Part shown: piece by piece, positions 1 through 9,104 of the stretch
How the letters are laid out: every line of letters starts with the position of its first letter
How positions within the stretch are numbered: the stretch's first letter is position 1
Assembly (NCBI GenBank): GCA_028819075.1
Contig: JAPPMM010000065.1
Coordinates: 147,067-211,066, forward strand
DNA: 64,000 bases
DNA from: Gammaproteobacteria bacterium
GTDB taxonomy: Bacteria; Gemmatimonadota; Gemmatimonadetes; Longimicrobiales; Gaopeijiaceae
Direction: 5' to 3'
Program-made: the position numbers and the translations under genes
Notes under the pieces: generated by a model
The model's input: only the letters and a program-made list of their open reading frames with translations
Told to the model about the DNA's origin: nothing
Database searches by the model: none

Positions 1-1010
1 GGGAGCAGTCCCCGATCGCGCAGCAACTCGGTGAGCACCACATCCCCCATTCCGAACCCCACCGCCGCAAGAGGTTCGCCGCCGACCCGCTCGAGCAGCT
101 GGTCGTAGCGGCCTCCCCCGCAGATGGCGCGCAGTTCGCCCCTGCGATCGAAAAGCTCGAAGACGATGCCGGTGTAGTACGCCAGCCCGCGCACGATGCG
201 CAGGTCGAAGCGAAGGAACGGACCGAGCCCCATCGCCGTCAGGTCCGCCTCGTAGCGGCGCAGTTCGGCAAGGCTGGCGCCCACGGCATCACGTTCGCCA
301 AGCAGGTCTTCGACCACGTCCAGCCCGGAACCGTCCAGGATCTCCAGAAGTGAATCCACGGCCCGGGGGGCCAGCCCGGCGGATTCGTGCAGCCGGGCGC
401 GCGTCAGATCCGGGCCCACCCGTTCGTACTTGTCTATGTGGACATAGGTTGCCGCGATCCGGTCTCCCGGCACGCCCAGCGCGTCGAGAATCGCGGACAG
501 CAGGCGGCGATCCGAGACCCGGGCCAGGAAGTCGTCCGGTCCAAGACCCAGCGCCCGCAGGGCGTCGACCGCCACCGCCAGGACTTCCGCGTCCGCGCCC
601 GTGCCGGCCTCGCCGAGGATGTCGACGTTCCACTGGAAGTGCTCCCGCAGACGCCCCCGCTGCTGTCGCTCGTAGCGAAAGAGCTGCGGGATCGAAAACC
701 AGCGGATGGGCTTCGCCATGGCCCGGCTCCGCTCGCCGAGCATGCGCGCCAGCGACGGCGTCATTTCAGGGCGCAGCGATACCTCACGCCCACCCTTGTC
801 GACGAATGCGTACAGCTGCCCGACGATTTCGTCGCCGCTCTTTTCCCGGTAGAGTTCCAGCGGTTCCAGCGGGGGACCGTCGTATTCCTGGAAGCCGTAG
901 CGACGCGCCATTCTGCGCCAGCTTCTGAACACGTGTTCCCGCTCGGCCAGGGCCTCTGGAGCGAAGTCCCGAAAGCCCGGAAGTCTGGGGAAGGCTTTCC
1001 CTTTTGGCAT
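1..1010 (-). CDS. hisS: Histidyl-tRNA synthetase (partial, C-terminus beyond left edge)
   Basis: Charges tRNA-His with histidine in the cytoplasm. About 336 codons are visible and no stop is reached, so the last quarter (the anticodon-binding domain) lies outside the window. The ATG at 1010 opens with MPKGKAFPRLPGFRDF, a usual HisRS N-terminus. Motif 2 is visible around LRPEMTPSLARM and the RYERQQRGRLREHFQ stretch. The HisRS-specific histidine-binding segment appears as RGLAYYTGIVFE, followed by GGGRYDQL. It is the last gene of the mreB-folC run and starts 31 bp after the folC stop. The motifs are diagnostic; only the missing end is unknown. Confidence 0.93.
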   Translation of the reverse strand, partial: MPKGKAFPRLPGFRDFAPEALAEREHVFRSWRRMARRYGFQEYDGPPLEPLELYREKSGDEIVGQLYAFVDKGGREVSLRPEMTPSLARMLGERSRAMAKPIRWFSIPQLFRYERQQRGRLREHFQWNVDILGEAGTGADAEVLAVAVDALRALGLGPDDFLARVSDRRLLSAILDALGVPGDRIAATYVHIDKYERVGPDLTRARLHESAGLAPRAVDSLLEILDGSGLDVVEDLLGERDAVGASLAELRRYEADLTAMGLGPFLRFDLRIVRGLAYYTGIVFELFDRRGELRAICGGGRYDQLLERVGGEPLAAVGFGMGDVVLTELLRDRGLL

Positions 1011-1041
1011 GGCGGCGAATCTATGCGCTTCGCTCGACGCG

Positions 1042-2325
1042 TCAAACCCGGAAAGGGGCTGGGAACGGCTGGATGCAAAGCTCGTCGAGAGCGCTGCCGA
1101 CCGTGTGGCAGGACCCCGTGACCACCGCCGTGCCGCCTTCCGCCCGTTCAGCCACTCTTGCCAGAGCGCTGCCGAAGTCCGCCTCCACCTCGAGCGTGAA
1201 CCGTGGTGCGAGCGCGGCCGCCACCTGTCCGGGGTTCCACCTCCGTTCGCCCGGCGCGGACGGGGGCTGGGTCAGGACCGCTGCGTCGGCGGTCGCGAGG
1301 AGACCCGGAAGCATGCCTCCCCAGTCCTTGTCCCCCAGGATGCCCGCGAGTACCACGATCGGCCGCGCAAGACCGAGTGACCGCAGGGTGGTGGCGAGCG
1401 TCTCCATTCCCGCGACGTTGTGAGCCACGTCGAAGACCCAGGTTACGCCGCTCTGCCGCACCAGTTGTACCCGGCCCGGCCAACTCACCCCCGCCAGGCC
1501 CCGCACGACGGCGCGTCGAGCGGGCCGGAGTTTCTCTGGAAGCGATTCGAGCGCCCTCGCCGCCAGCGCCGCGTTGGTCGCCTGGTGGCTTCCCGCCAAC
1601 GGCACCGAGAGTTCGAGGTCACCCCACGCGTCGGAGGACATGCGAAAGCTCGTGCGCGCCCTCGAGAGCTCCAGGTCCCGCAGGTCGCTGAGTGCGTCGA
1701 GCACGAAAAAGGGAGCCTCGGCCCGTGTTGCCCGATCCGTCAGGATTCGCAGCACGGGCCCGCCCGTCTCGCTCGTGTGGACGGGAATGCCCGGCTTGAT
1801 GATCCCGGCCTTCTCGCGGGCAATGTCCTCCACCGTGGGGCCCAGGTAGTCCGCGTGGTCGAGCGAGACGTTGGTGATGCAGGTCACCAGCGGGACGATC
1901 ACGTTGGTCGCGTCGAGACGGCCGCCCAGCCCGACTTCCACCACCGCGATGTCGACTTCCCGGTCGGCGAAGACCCCGAACGCCAGGGCGGTGGTCGCTT
2001 CGAAGAAGGTGGGCCCGATCCGGTCCACGGCGCCATGCAGGTCGGCCGCCACCCGCGTCATGGTCTCGTGTTCGACCGGACGGCCGTCGACCTGGATGCG
2101 CTCCCGAAAATCGCACAGGTGGGGCGATGTGTAGAGCCCCGTGCGCAGGCCGGCCTCCCTCAGCACCCCGGCGCACATCGCCGCTACCGACCCCTTCCCG
2201 TTGGTCCCGCCGATGTGGATCGACGGCCAGGCGAGCTGTGGCTGCCCCAGGGTCGCGAGCAGGGACCGGGTCCGATCAAGACCCCACTGGACGCCATGCC
2301 CCAGCCGTGGAAACAGGTCGTGCAT
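1042..2325 (-). CDS. folC: Bifunctional dihydrofolate/folylpolyglutamate synthase
   Basis: Adds glutamate to dihydropteroate and polyglutamylates folates (cytoplasm, ATP-dependent, Mur-ligase fold). The ATP loop GGTNGKGSV, the TSPHL substrate motif, the FEATTALAF segment and the central-domain FDVAHNV motif are visible; 427 aa from the chosen start. I chose the ATG at 2325 (MHDLFPRLGHG), which has GGAG about 8 nt upstream and begins where family homology begins. The frame is open to a GTG at 2415, but that would add 30 Gly/Ala/Pro-rich residues, has no Shine-Dalgarno and overlaps accD. The accD-folC pairing is common in bacteria. Confidence 0.93.
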   Translation of the reverse strand: MHDLFPRLGHGVQWGLDRTRSLLATLGQPQLAWPSIHIGGTNGKGSVAAMCAGVLREAGLRTGLYTSPHLCDFRERIQVDGRPVEHETMTRVAADLHGAVDRIGPTFFEATTALAFGVFADREVDIAVVEVGLGGRLDATNVIVPLVTCITNVSLDHADYLGPTVEDIAREKAGIIKPGIPVHTSETGGPVLRILTDRATRAEAPFFVLDALSDLRDLELSRARTSFRMSSDAWGDLELSVPLAGSHQATNAALAARALESLPEKLRPARRAVVRGLAGVSWPGRVQLVRQSGVTWVFDVAHNVAGMETLATTLRSLGLARPIVVLAGILGDKDWGGMLPGLLATADAAVLTQPPSAPGERRWNPGQVAAALAPRFTLEVEADFGSALARVAERAEGGTAVVTGSCHTVGSALDELCIQPFPAPFRV

Positions 2326-2387
2326 CGCGGGCGCTCCGGGCTCGGGCGCCGTGTTCTCCAGCGCTTGTGGAGCGGCGCCGGAGAGCT

Positions 2388-3245
2388 TCAGCCCTGGGGC
2401 TTCCACCCCGCCCACATGTGCCGCAGCAGAAGTGCCACGGTGGCCTTCAGTTCGCTGCGCGGCACGACGCAGTCGAGCATGCCGTGCTCGAGAAGGAACT
2501 CGGATCGCTGAAACCCGTCCGGAAGCTCCTGCCGGATCGTCTCCTCGATCACGCGGGGCCCGGCAAACCCGATGAAGGCGTCGGGTTCCGCGAGGTTGAC
2601 GTCGCCCAGCATGGCGTAGGACGCGGTGACCCCGCCCGCTGTCGGGTTGGTGAGGATGGATATGTGGGGCAGGCCGGCCTCGTGCAGCCGCGCCAGCAAT
2701 GTTGCCGTCTTCGCCATCTGCATCAGCGACAGGATTCCTTCCTGCATGCGGGCTCCGCCGGAGGCGCTCACGACGACAAGCGGGACACTCTCACCGAGCG
2801 ACCTGTCGATGATTCGGGCCAGCTTCTCCCCCACCACCGATCCCATCGATCCTCCGATGAAGGAAAAGTCCATCACCGCCAGCGACACCGGGATGCCGTC
2901 CAGCTTGCCCGAACCCACCACCATGGCTTCCGGCCGTCCGGCACGCTGCTCGGCCACCTGCACCCGGGCGGTGTAGGGCTTCGAGTCGACGAAGCCCAGG
3001 GGATCGGCGCTGGCCAGGCCCGCGTGCTCCTCGCTGAAGGAGCCTTCGTCCATCAGCAGACTCAGATAGTCGGAGGCCTCGAATCTGAAGTGGAACCCGC
3101 ACTCCGGACACACGGAGAGATTCTGCCTGAGTTTTTCGCGGTATACGATGGCGCCGCAGCCCGGGCACTTCCTGAAGACGTCGCTCGGAACATCCCGGCG
3201 ATCCTGGGCGCGCAACGGCTTCTTGGGCTTGTTGAACCAGGCCAT
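2388..3245 (-). CDS. accD: Acetyl-CoA carboxylase carboxyltransferase subunit beta
   Basis: Beta subunit of the carboxyltransferase that moves CO2 from carboxybiotin to acetyl-CoA, giving malonyl-CoA for fatty-acid synthesis. It is 285 aa, normal length. The N-terminal four-Cys zinc ribbon typical of bacterial AccD is present (CPGC, 17 residues, CPEC). The crotonase-like core shows MDFSFIGGSMG and the SASGGARMQEG oxyanion-hole segment, then NPTAGGVTASYAMLGD. It starts 7 bp after the rodA stop, so it is very probably co-transcribed with the cell-wall genes, linking membrane-lipid supply to envelope growth (inference). No accA or biotin subunit is in the window. Confidence 0.96.
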   Translation of the reverse strand: MAWFNKPKKPLRAQDRRDVPSDVFRKCPGCGAIVYREKLRQNLSVCPECGFHFRFEASDYLSLLMDEGSFSEEHAGLASADPLGFVDSKPYTARVQVAEQRAGRPEAMVVGSGKLDGIPVSLAVMDFSFIGGSMGSVVGEKLARIIDRSLGESVPLVVVSASGGARMQEGILSLMQMAKTATLLARLHEAGLPHISILTNPTAGGVTASYAMLGDVNLAEPDAFIGFAGPRVIEETIRQELPDGFQRSEFLLEHGMLDCVVPRSELKATVALLLRHMWAGWKPQG

Positions 3246-3252
3246 GGCTTGT

Positions 3253-4509
3253 TCAGTTCTGCCGGGCGACGCGCACGGCGAGCGCCGCAGCCACCCAGCA
3301 CATCAGCAGAAAGGAGCCCCCGTAGCTGATGAACGGAAGGGGAATGCCGGTCACCGGCACCAGCCCGACGGTCATTCCGGTGTTTACGAAGACGTGGGTA
3401 ATCCAGGCGCCGAAGATACCGAAGAGCACGAAGCTTGCAAAGTGACTGGCGGTTCCGGTCGCCATGCGGATGAGCCGGAACAGAACATAGGCGAAGCCGG
3501 AGAGAACCAGCAGCGTGCCCATGAAACCGAACTCCTCCCCGATCACCGCGAAGATGAAATCGGTGTGCTGCTCGGGCAGGAAGTTGAACCGCTTCTGGGT
3601 GCCCAGCGTAAACCCCTTGCCGGTCAATCCACCGCTGCCGATGGCAACCTTCGACTGGACGAGGTGGTAACCCGCCTGCTGCGGGTCGAGGCCAGGATCG
3701 AGAAACACCAGCACCCGGTTCTGCTGGTAGGGTGCCAGGGAGTCCCAGAGGAGCCGGGCGACCGTGCCCACGGCCAGATTGAACACGAGCACCGCCACGT
3801 ACTCGAAGGTGTAGAGGCGGGAGCGGCGCAGATAGAGAATCCCGATCAGCGCCACCATGTACGCCGAGAACAGCCAGGTGTTGAAGGAGACGACCAGCGC
3901 GATGGCGGGACTCACCAGCAGGAACAGATAGGTCAGCGGTATTCCCGACCAGAAGAGCACCGCCATCAGGATGCCCACGAAGGCCATCGCGGTGCCCAGA
4001 TCCGGCTGTAGCAGCACCAGGACGAGAGGGAGCCCCACCAGCGCGCACGGCCCGATGACATCGGTCAGCTGCCACGATCGCCGGGAACCAGGTCCGGGCG
4101 CTTCCAGCCGTGAGGCCATGAGGCGCGACAGCGCCAGGATGGTTGCAATCTTGGCGACTTCCGCCGGCTGGAACTGAAAGCCGCCGAACTGCAGGAAGCT
4201 GGTCACCCCGGCCGCGGTGCCACGGCCGGTACCAACGACCAGTGTGACGGCCAGCAACACTACCGCCAGCACATAGGCGGGCACCGAAGCCCACTCGATC
4301 CAGTTGCTCGAGATCCGGCTGATGACGGTGAAGGCCGTCAGCCCGAATGCGAACCATACCAGCTGCCGGATCCACACGCCTTCGACGACCGGGCTGGGCA
4401 CGTTCAGCTGGCCGGTCGAATAGATCATCGCCACGCCGAAGGCGGAGAGCGCGAGCAGGGCGAGGATGAGGCCGCTGTCGAGTGCCCACCGCGAGAACAG
4501 GGCCTTCAT
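3253..4509 (-). CDS. rodA: Rod-shape peptidoglycan polymerase RodA (SEDS family)
   Basis: Integral membrane SEDS glycosyltransferase that polymerises lipid II during side-wall elongation with PBP2 and MreBCD. It is 418 aa, with about ten hydrophobic segments starting at residue 12. SEDS signatures are visible: QFGGFQFQPAEVAKI, the QPDLGTAMAF motif with its conserved Asp, the GGLTGKGFTLGTQ loop, LPEQHTDFIFAVIGEE, and the terminal TGIPLPFISYGGSFL. It follows mrdA by 28 bp. The order mreB-mreC-mreD-mrdA-rodA identifies it as RodA rather than the division paralogue FtsW. Confidence 0.95.
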   Translation of the reverse strand: MKALFSRWALDSGLILALLALSAFGVAMIYSTGQLNVPSPVVEGVWIRQLVWFAFGLTAFTVISRISSNWIEWASVPAYVLAVVLLAVTLVVGTGRGTAAGVTSFLQFGGFQFQPAEVAKIATILALSRLMASRLEAPGPGSRRSWQLTDVIGPCALVGLPLVLVLLQPDLGTAMAFVGILMAVLFWSGIPLTYLFLLVSPAIALVVSFNTWLFSAYMVALIGILYLRRSRLYTFEYVAVLVFNLAVGTVARLLWDSLAPYQQNRVLVFLDPGLDPQQAGYHLVQSKVAIGSGGLTGKGFTLGTQKRFNFLPEQHTDFIFAVIGEEFGFMGTLLVLSGFAYVLFRLIRMATGTASHFASFVLFGIFGAWITHVFVNTGMTVGLVPVTGIPLPFISYGGSFLLMCWVAAALAVRVARQN

Positions 4510-4537
4510 CGGGCAGGCTCCACGGCGTCGGAGGGAG

Positions 4538-6382
4538 TCACCAGATTGCCCACGGAGCAGGCGTGCCCGTCAGGAGGTGTTCGCCAAGCGTCTGTATGGT
4601 GTCGGTGGGGATGCCGTAGCGCTTGCGCAGGAAGTAGTCCGCGGACTTGGCGGCGAGCGGCGCGGCCACGATGGATCCGCTTTCTCCGAGCTCCACAAGC
4701 ACCACCACGACGATCTCGGGCGGTGCGTCCCGGGGGCCCGCCATCGCCGCGAACCACGCGTGGCTGCGATCCGGATCCTGTGCGTTCTGGGCGGTGCCCG
4801 ATTTGCCCAGGAGTGCCCAGTGCTCGACCGACGACATGTACGCAGTGCCGCCCGGCATGAAGACCCGCCTGAGCCCTTCCATCAGAATCTCGCCGTGCTC
4901 CGGTGAAATCCCGATGTCCCAGGTGTCGCCCGCCTCTTCCCCCTGCAGGATGCGTGGCGCCGGAGCCTGCCCGCCCCGGGCCATGGCGAGGTAGAACTGG
5001 GCGATCCCAAGCGGTGTCTGGTCGTTGGGGCCCTGCCCGATCGCGAGCGACAATACCTCCGTTTCCTGCGCGCGATACCCGAACCGCTCCTCCCAGAAGC
5101 CGAGATCGCTCGGAAACACCCCCGGCGATTCGCGGGGCAGGTCGATGCCGCACTGCCGCGCGAAGCCCATTTGGTTCGCGTTGGCCAGAAGACGCTCGAG
5201 CCCGATCCTGAGGCCCAACTGGTAGAAGTACACGTTGCACGAGTGCTGGATCGCCTCCACGAGATCGAGAGACCCGTGACCGGCTTCGTTCCAGCAGCGG
5301 AACAGGCGGTTGCCTACGAACATCGCTCCCGTGCACCCCCGCGACATGTGTTCGTGCGCCTCCACCAGGCCGAGCTGCAGACCGATGGCCGCGACCGCGA
5401 GCTTCCACGTGGATCCGGGGGCGTAGCGTCCCACGACTGCGCGATTGAAGAGCGGCTGGTCCGGGTCGCTGTTGAGGGACGCCCACTCGTCGGGCTCGAT
5501 CCCACCCACGAAGCTGTTGGGATCGAAGGTCGGGGCCGAATACAGCGCGAGCACGCCACCGTCTTCGACATTCAGCGCCACTACCGCGCCGCGCATGGAG
5601 TCGGGGAAGATGTGATGGATCCACTCCATCAGATCAAGGTCGAGATTCAGTTGCATGTCCACCCCGGGCTCGGGCGCCTGCACGACCTGCCCGAACGGAG
5701 AGCTCACGACCCGGCCCAGCGCGTCCACCTCCGAATAGCGCAGGCCCCGCTTCCCCTGAAGGCGGGCTTCATACTGCCGCTCTACACCCTCCTTGCCCAC
5801 CGTCATCCCGCTCGAGTACTCCGAATACAGTTCCTGCTCCAATTCCTCCGCCGTCACTTCGCCTACATACCCCATGAGGTGGGAGACCGCGCGCGCAGCC
5901 TGGTACTGGCGCTTCGGATCCATCCGCACCACCACGTTCGGCAGTTCCGCGCGGTGCTCCTCGAGCGTGGAGACGAGATCGAAATCGGCGTCGCCGTCCA
6001 CCAGGAGCGGCTGATAGGGTTCGCGGCGGGCGCGTTCGAGCAGCAGTTCGATCCTCGCATCGTCCAGATCGACATACGATTGCAGGCGCTCGAGCGTGGT
6101 CTCCATGACCCCGGAAGCAGAGGAAGGGAACACGTGCAGCGAATAGCCCGGGACGCTGCTCGCGACGACCCGCCCGCTACGATCGAAGACGGCGCCACGG
6201 GGAGCTTCAATGGGAAACGGCCGCAGCCGGTTCGACTCCGAGCGAAGCTCGTATGTGTTGGCCTCGAGCACCTGGAGGCGGAAGAAGGCGACGGTGAGGA
6301 CCGCGAAGAGCGCTATGAGGCCGACGACGGCGATGCGGGCGCGCTGCGACGCCTCCGGACCGGGAACCTGGAACTGATTCAT
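4538..6382 (-). CDS. mrdA: Penicillin-binding protein 2 (elongasome transpeptidase)
   Basis: Class B PBP that cross-links peptidoglycan during rod elongation; one N-terminal membrane anchor (about residues 15-36) with the rest periplasmic. 614 aa. The dimerisation/pedestal region is followed by a transpeptidase domain with Ser324 in GSTWK (the SxxK box, Lys327), the SCN triad (SHSCNVYFY) and KSG in GKSGTAQN. The start overlaps the mreD stop by 4 bp (ATGA), which implies translational coupling. All three active-site motifs are intact. It is the partner of the RodA encoded just downstream. Confidence 0.95.
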   Translation of the reverse strand: MNQFQVPGPEASQRARIAVVGLIALFAVLTVAFFRLQVLEANTYELRSESNRLRPFPIEAPRGAVFDRSGRVVASSVPGYSLHVFPSSASGVMETTLERLQSYVDLDDARIELLLERARREPYQPLLVDGDADFDLVSTLEEHRAELPNVVVRMDPKRQYQAARAVSHLMGYVGEVTAEELEQELYSEYSSGMTVGKEGVERQYEARLQGKRGLRYSEVDALGRVVSSPFGQVVQAPEPGVDMQLNLDLDLMEWIHHIFPDSMRGAVVALNVEDGGVLALYSAPTFDPNSFVGGIEPDEWASLNSDPDQPLFNRAVVGRYAPGSTWKLAVAAIGLQLGLVEAHEHMSRGCTGAMFVGNRLFRCWNEAGHGSLDLVEAIQHSCNVYFYQLGLRIGLERLLANANQMGFARQCGIDLPRESPGVFPSDLGFWEERFGYRAQETEVLSLAIGQGPNDQTPLGIAQFYLAMARGGQAPAPRILQGEEAGDTWDIGISPEHGEILMEGLRRVFMPGGTAYMSSVEHWALLGKSGTAQNAQDPDRSHAWFAAMAGPRDAPPEIVVVVLVELGESGSIVAAPLAAKSADYFLRKRYGIPTDTIQTLGEHLLTGTPAPWAIW

Positions 6383-6909
6383 GACTCGCCCTCGCTGAAG
6401 GGACCGATGAGCTTCACGACGAGCACGCCCACCAGGGCGGCATAGAGCGCGGCCGGAGCCGCAGTGAGAATCATCGGTTCGATGAACCCGCTCGTGACGC
6501 CGGCGGCCTGCTGCAGGATCCAGTGGATGAAGTCACGCAGCCACTTGCCGGTGACGAAATAGATGATGTGAAAGGAAAGCGAGGTGGTGGGTACGAAGAA
6601 TGCCCTGGTCTGCACGCCCAGAATGCCCACCACGGTCATCGCCACGGTGTTCGCGCCAAAAGCTACCAGCGCGAACGCGTCTTCCAGCATGCCCAGGGCG
6701 AAGCCGACGCATGCCGCGGTCCCGAAACGGACCCTGCGAACGTGGAACAGGAGCGCGACGGTCAGGAGATCGGGAGCTGCGGCACCCATCCCCAGGCCGA
6801 GCCTCAGAACGAAGTGGAAGAAGACCAGAATCAGGGTGACTGCAACGACCACGCCCGGCCCGATTCCCAGCCGCGGGGAGCCGGGGAGCGGACGGTCAAC
6901 CACGGCCAT
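6379..6909 (-). CDS. mreD: Rod shape-determining membrane protein MreD
   Basis: Multi-pass inner-membrane component of the elongasome. 176 aa from ATG 6909 (MAVVDRPLPG), with about five hydrophobic segments and the usual MreD length of 160-180. The frame stays open further upstream, but that extension is the out-of-frame Arg-rich shadow of mreC, so the ATG that overlaps the mreC end by 14 bp is preferred. MreD sequences are poorly conserved. The call rests on the hydrophobic profile, the FALGMLEDAF segment (comparable to MreD GxxxG/D motifs) and its position between mreC and mrdA. Confidence 0.88.
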   Translation of the reverse strand: MAVVDRPLPGSPRLGIGPGVVVAVTLILVFFHFVLRLGLGMGAAAPDLLTVALLFHVRRVRFGTAACVGFALGMLEDAFALVAFGANTVAMTVVGILGVQTRAFFVPTTSLSFHIIYFVTGKWLRDFIHWILQQAAGVTSGFIEPMILTAAPAALYAALVGVLVVKLIGPFSEGES

Positions 6910-7822
6910 CGGCACCGGGCGCGCCACCGGGCCCGGCTTGTCGAGCGGAGTCCGGGATCGGCGACGTTGCTCGCGGGAACAGGCGTGACAGGTCCGCTTC
7001 CTCCCCCGGTCCGGCCGTGTCGGCAATGCCGACCAGCGCGTGCGTGACGGAGGCCGGATGCACCGTCGGGTACACCCAGTAGCTCCGGTGCCATCCTTCC
7101 TCGACGTCGGCCAATCCGCCGATCCGGCCCACGGGCACGCCGCGCGGATAGACACCGCCACGGCCGCTGGTAACCATCAGCGTGCCGTCCTCCAGGACGT
7201 TGAAGTACGGGATGCCGGTCAGAATGAGCCGCTCGGCTTCCCCGAACGTGGCCGGTTCCGGGCCGACAATGCCATAGAGCTCACCGTCCTCCGACATGAC
7301 GGAGGCCCGGAAGTCCGGGTGCGACCAGTCCATGCCGATCGAAAGCGAGGGGTGGGCTTCGAGAACCCTGCCGGCGAGCCCATCGGCCGTAATGATCGGG
7401 GACAACCCATGGACGCCCTGCTCATGGCCGAGGTCGAGCACGACCGTGCTCTGAGAACCCAGGTTCCCCGGGCGATGCACGCTCACCGCGCGATACGACC
7501 GCTCCACCAGCGGCGCCAGTCCGATCAGGACTCGAAGGCGTCGGTTCTCCTCTATCGCCGGCGCATTGTTGGCAACCCAGGCGCGCAGGGAGTCCACCTG
7601 CGCGCGGAGCATGTCCGCTTCGCGGCTCATCGACCGGGCCGCGGACAGTGCGCTGCGTATGTCCACGAACGGGCGCAGCAGGGTCAGGCGAATGCCGGAC
7701 GCGATATTCTGCTGGGGCCCCGTGGGAATCAGGTAGAAGAACAGGCCGGCCAGCAGGCAGGCGGCCGCCAGAAGGAACTGCGTCCGCAGTCCGTTACCGC
7801 CGGCGCCGCCGTATTCGCGCAT
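6896..7822 (-). CDS. mreC: Cell shape-determining protein MreC
   Basis: Periplasmic scaffold of the elongasome, with one TM helix near the N-terminus (about residues 15-32 of MREYGGAGG...), a coiled coil (about 55-90), then the beta-rich MreC core. Core motifs include VVLDLGHEQGV, GLAGRVLEA and the TSGRGGVYPRGVPVG loop. 308 aa from ATG 7822; a GTG three codons upstream (7831) is the alternative. The C-terminus is a short Gly/Pro/Ala tail overlapping mreD. It follows mreB by 72 bp in the same operon. Confidence 0.93.
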   Translation of the reverse strand: MREYGGAGGNGLRTQFLLAAACLLAGLFFYLIPTGPQQNIASGIRLTLLRPFVDIRSALSAARSMSREADMLRAQVDSLRAWVANNAPAIEENRRLRVLIGLAPLVERSYRAVSVHRPGNLGSQSTVVLDLGHEQGVHGLSPIITADGLAGRVLEAHPSLSIGMDWSHPDFRASVMSEDGELYGIVGPEPATFGEAERLILTGIPYFNVLEDGTLMVTSGRGGVYPRGVPVGRIGGLADVEEGWHRSYWVYPTVHPASVTHALVGIADTAGPGEEADLSRLFPRATSPIPDSARQAGPGGAPGADGRG

Positions 7823-7894
7823 CAACCCCACCCGTCGGGCTCAAGGCCTGCCCTGCCGCCTCGACCGCTCCGCGAGCTGGTCGACGATCAGCGG

Positions 7895-8989
7895 TCAAGC
7901 CGTCAGGATCTTACGAAACGTGTGCAGATCCTCCAGAATCCGGCCCGCCCCGCGCACAACGCAGGTCAGAGGATCTTCGTCAACATGCACGGTCAGGTTG
8001 GTCTCGAATGTGATCAGCTGGTCAAGGCCCTGAATCATCGCGCCACCACCGGTCATCAGGAGGCCCCTGTCCACGATGTCCGCGGAGAGCTCCGGGGGCG
8101 TCGACTCGAGCGCGCGGCGCACGGCGTCCACGATGGACCTGATGGGCTCCTGAATCCACTCCCGAACCTCCGAAGAGCCGATACGGATCATCTTGGGCAT
8201 TCCGCTGACGAGATCGCGACCCTTGACGTCCATCTCCTGTTCCTCGCCGGTGTCGAAGGCGGAGCCGATCTGGATCTTGATCATTTCGGCGGTGGATTCT
8301 CCGATGAGCAGCTTGTAGTGCCTGCGCATGGAGTCTTCGATCGCATGATCGATCTTGTCGCCGCCCACGCGGATCGAGGAGTTGGCGACGACGCCCGACA
8401 GGCAGATCACGGCGATCTCGGTGGTGCCGCCTCCGATGTCGATCACCATGTTCCCGGTCGGCGACTCGATGGGCAGGCCCATGCCCACCGCGGCCGCGAC
8501 CGGCTCCACCACCATGTACACGGACTTCGCGCCCGCCATCAGTGCCGACGAGCGCACCGCGCGCCGCTCGAGCTCGGTAATGCCCGAAGGAACGCCCACG
8601 ACCACACGGGGCTTCATCCGGAACATGCGCCGGGACGTGACCCGCTTGAGGAAGTGGCGCAACATCATCTCGGTGATGTCGACATCCGCGATCACGCCGT
8701 CCTTCAGAGGACGAATCGCCTCGATGTCCTCCGGCGTGCGTCCGAGCATGCGCTTGGCGTCCAGGCCTATCCCGAGGATCTTGCGCGAGGTCTTTTCCAC
8801 GGCGACCACGCAGGGCTCGTTCACCACAACCCCCTCGCCCCGGACGTACACGAGCGTATTCGCGGTTCCCAGGTCCACTGCGATGTCGTGGACGGGAACG
8901 AGGCTGCGGCGCGGCTTGAACCAACTCGAAGAAAGCACTCTAAATCTGTTATTTACAATGGCTTGTTGAGATTCGCGCCCAAGGAGCAA
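7895..8989 (-). CDS. mreB: Actin-like rod shape protein MreB
   Basis: Actin homologue that forms membrane-associated filaments and orients side-wall synthesis. ATP-binding motifs are visible: HDIAVDLGTANTLVYV (phosphate 1), VIDIGGGTTEIAV (phosphate 2), and the adenosine motif LLMTGGGAMIQGLD. It is 364 aa using the TTG at 8989, about 17 residues longer than usual. The TTG has CGGAG 5 nt upstream and a promoter at 9023-9051. A GTG at 8938 would give the more typical 347 aa but has a poor ribosome-binding site and sits just after an A/T-rich patch. The start is therefore uncertain; identity is not. Confidence 0.94.
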   Translation of the reverse strand: MLLGRESQQAIVNNRFRVLSSSWFKPRRSLVPVHDIAVDLGTANTLVYVRGEGVVVNEPCVVAVEKTSRKILGIGLDAKRMLGRTPEDIEAIRPLKDGVIADVDITEMMLRHFLKRVTSRRMFRMKPRVVVGVPSGITELERRAVRSSALMAGAKSVYMVVEPVAAAVGMGLPIESPTGNMVIDIGGGTTEIAVICLSGVVANSSIRVGGDKIDHAIEDSMRRHYKLLIGESTAEMIKIQIGSAFDTGEEQEMDVKGRDLVSGMPKMIRIGSSEVREWIQEPIRSIVDAVRRALESTPPELSADIVDRGLLMTGGGAMIQGLDQLITFETNLTVHVDEDPLTCVVRGAGRILEDLHTFRKILTA

Positions 8990-9022
8990 GCAGGCTCCGG
9001 GCAGTCCCCGGGAAGTGCCCGC

Positions 9023-9051
9023 ATCTTAAGTAGTGGCGTGGTCCGGAGCAA
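9023..9051 (-). promoter_or_regulatory. Candidate sigma-70 promoter for the mreB operon
   Basis: On the minus strand TTGCTC (9046-9051) and TAAGAT (9023-9028) are separated by exactly 17 bp. Transcription would start near 9016. A GC-rich imperfect inverted repeat (8998-9021: arms CGGGCA and TGCCCG) overlaps the predicted start and precedes the TTG codon at 8989. It lies in the 115-bp gap between ald and mreB, the right place to separate the two units. Confidence 0.5.
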
Positions 9052-9104
9052 GATTGGGAGTCGGCCTCAAGGGGAGTACGAAGGGTGCCACCGGTCGACA
9101 CGGT

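Noticed and set aside
2326-2415. N-terminal extension of FolC to the GTG at 2415
   Set aside because: No Shine-Dalgarno, non-homologous Gly/Ala/Pro residues, and overlap with accD; ATG 2325 has GGAG and matches the family start.
8890-8938. mreB start at GTG 8938 as the only option
   Set aside because: It gives a typical length, but its ribosome-binding site is poor. The TTG at 8989 has GGAG and a promoter correctly upstream, so both were kept open with TTG preferred.
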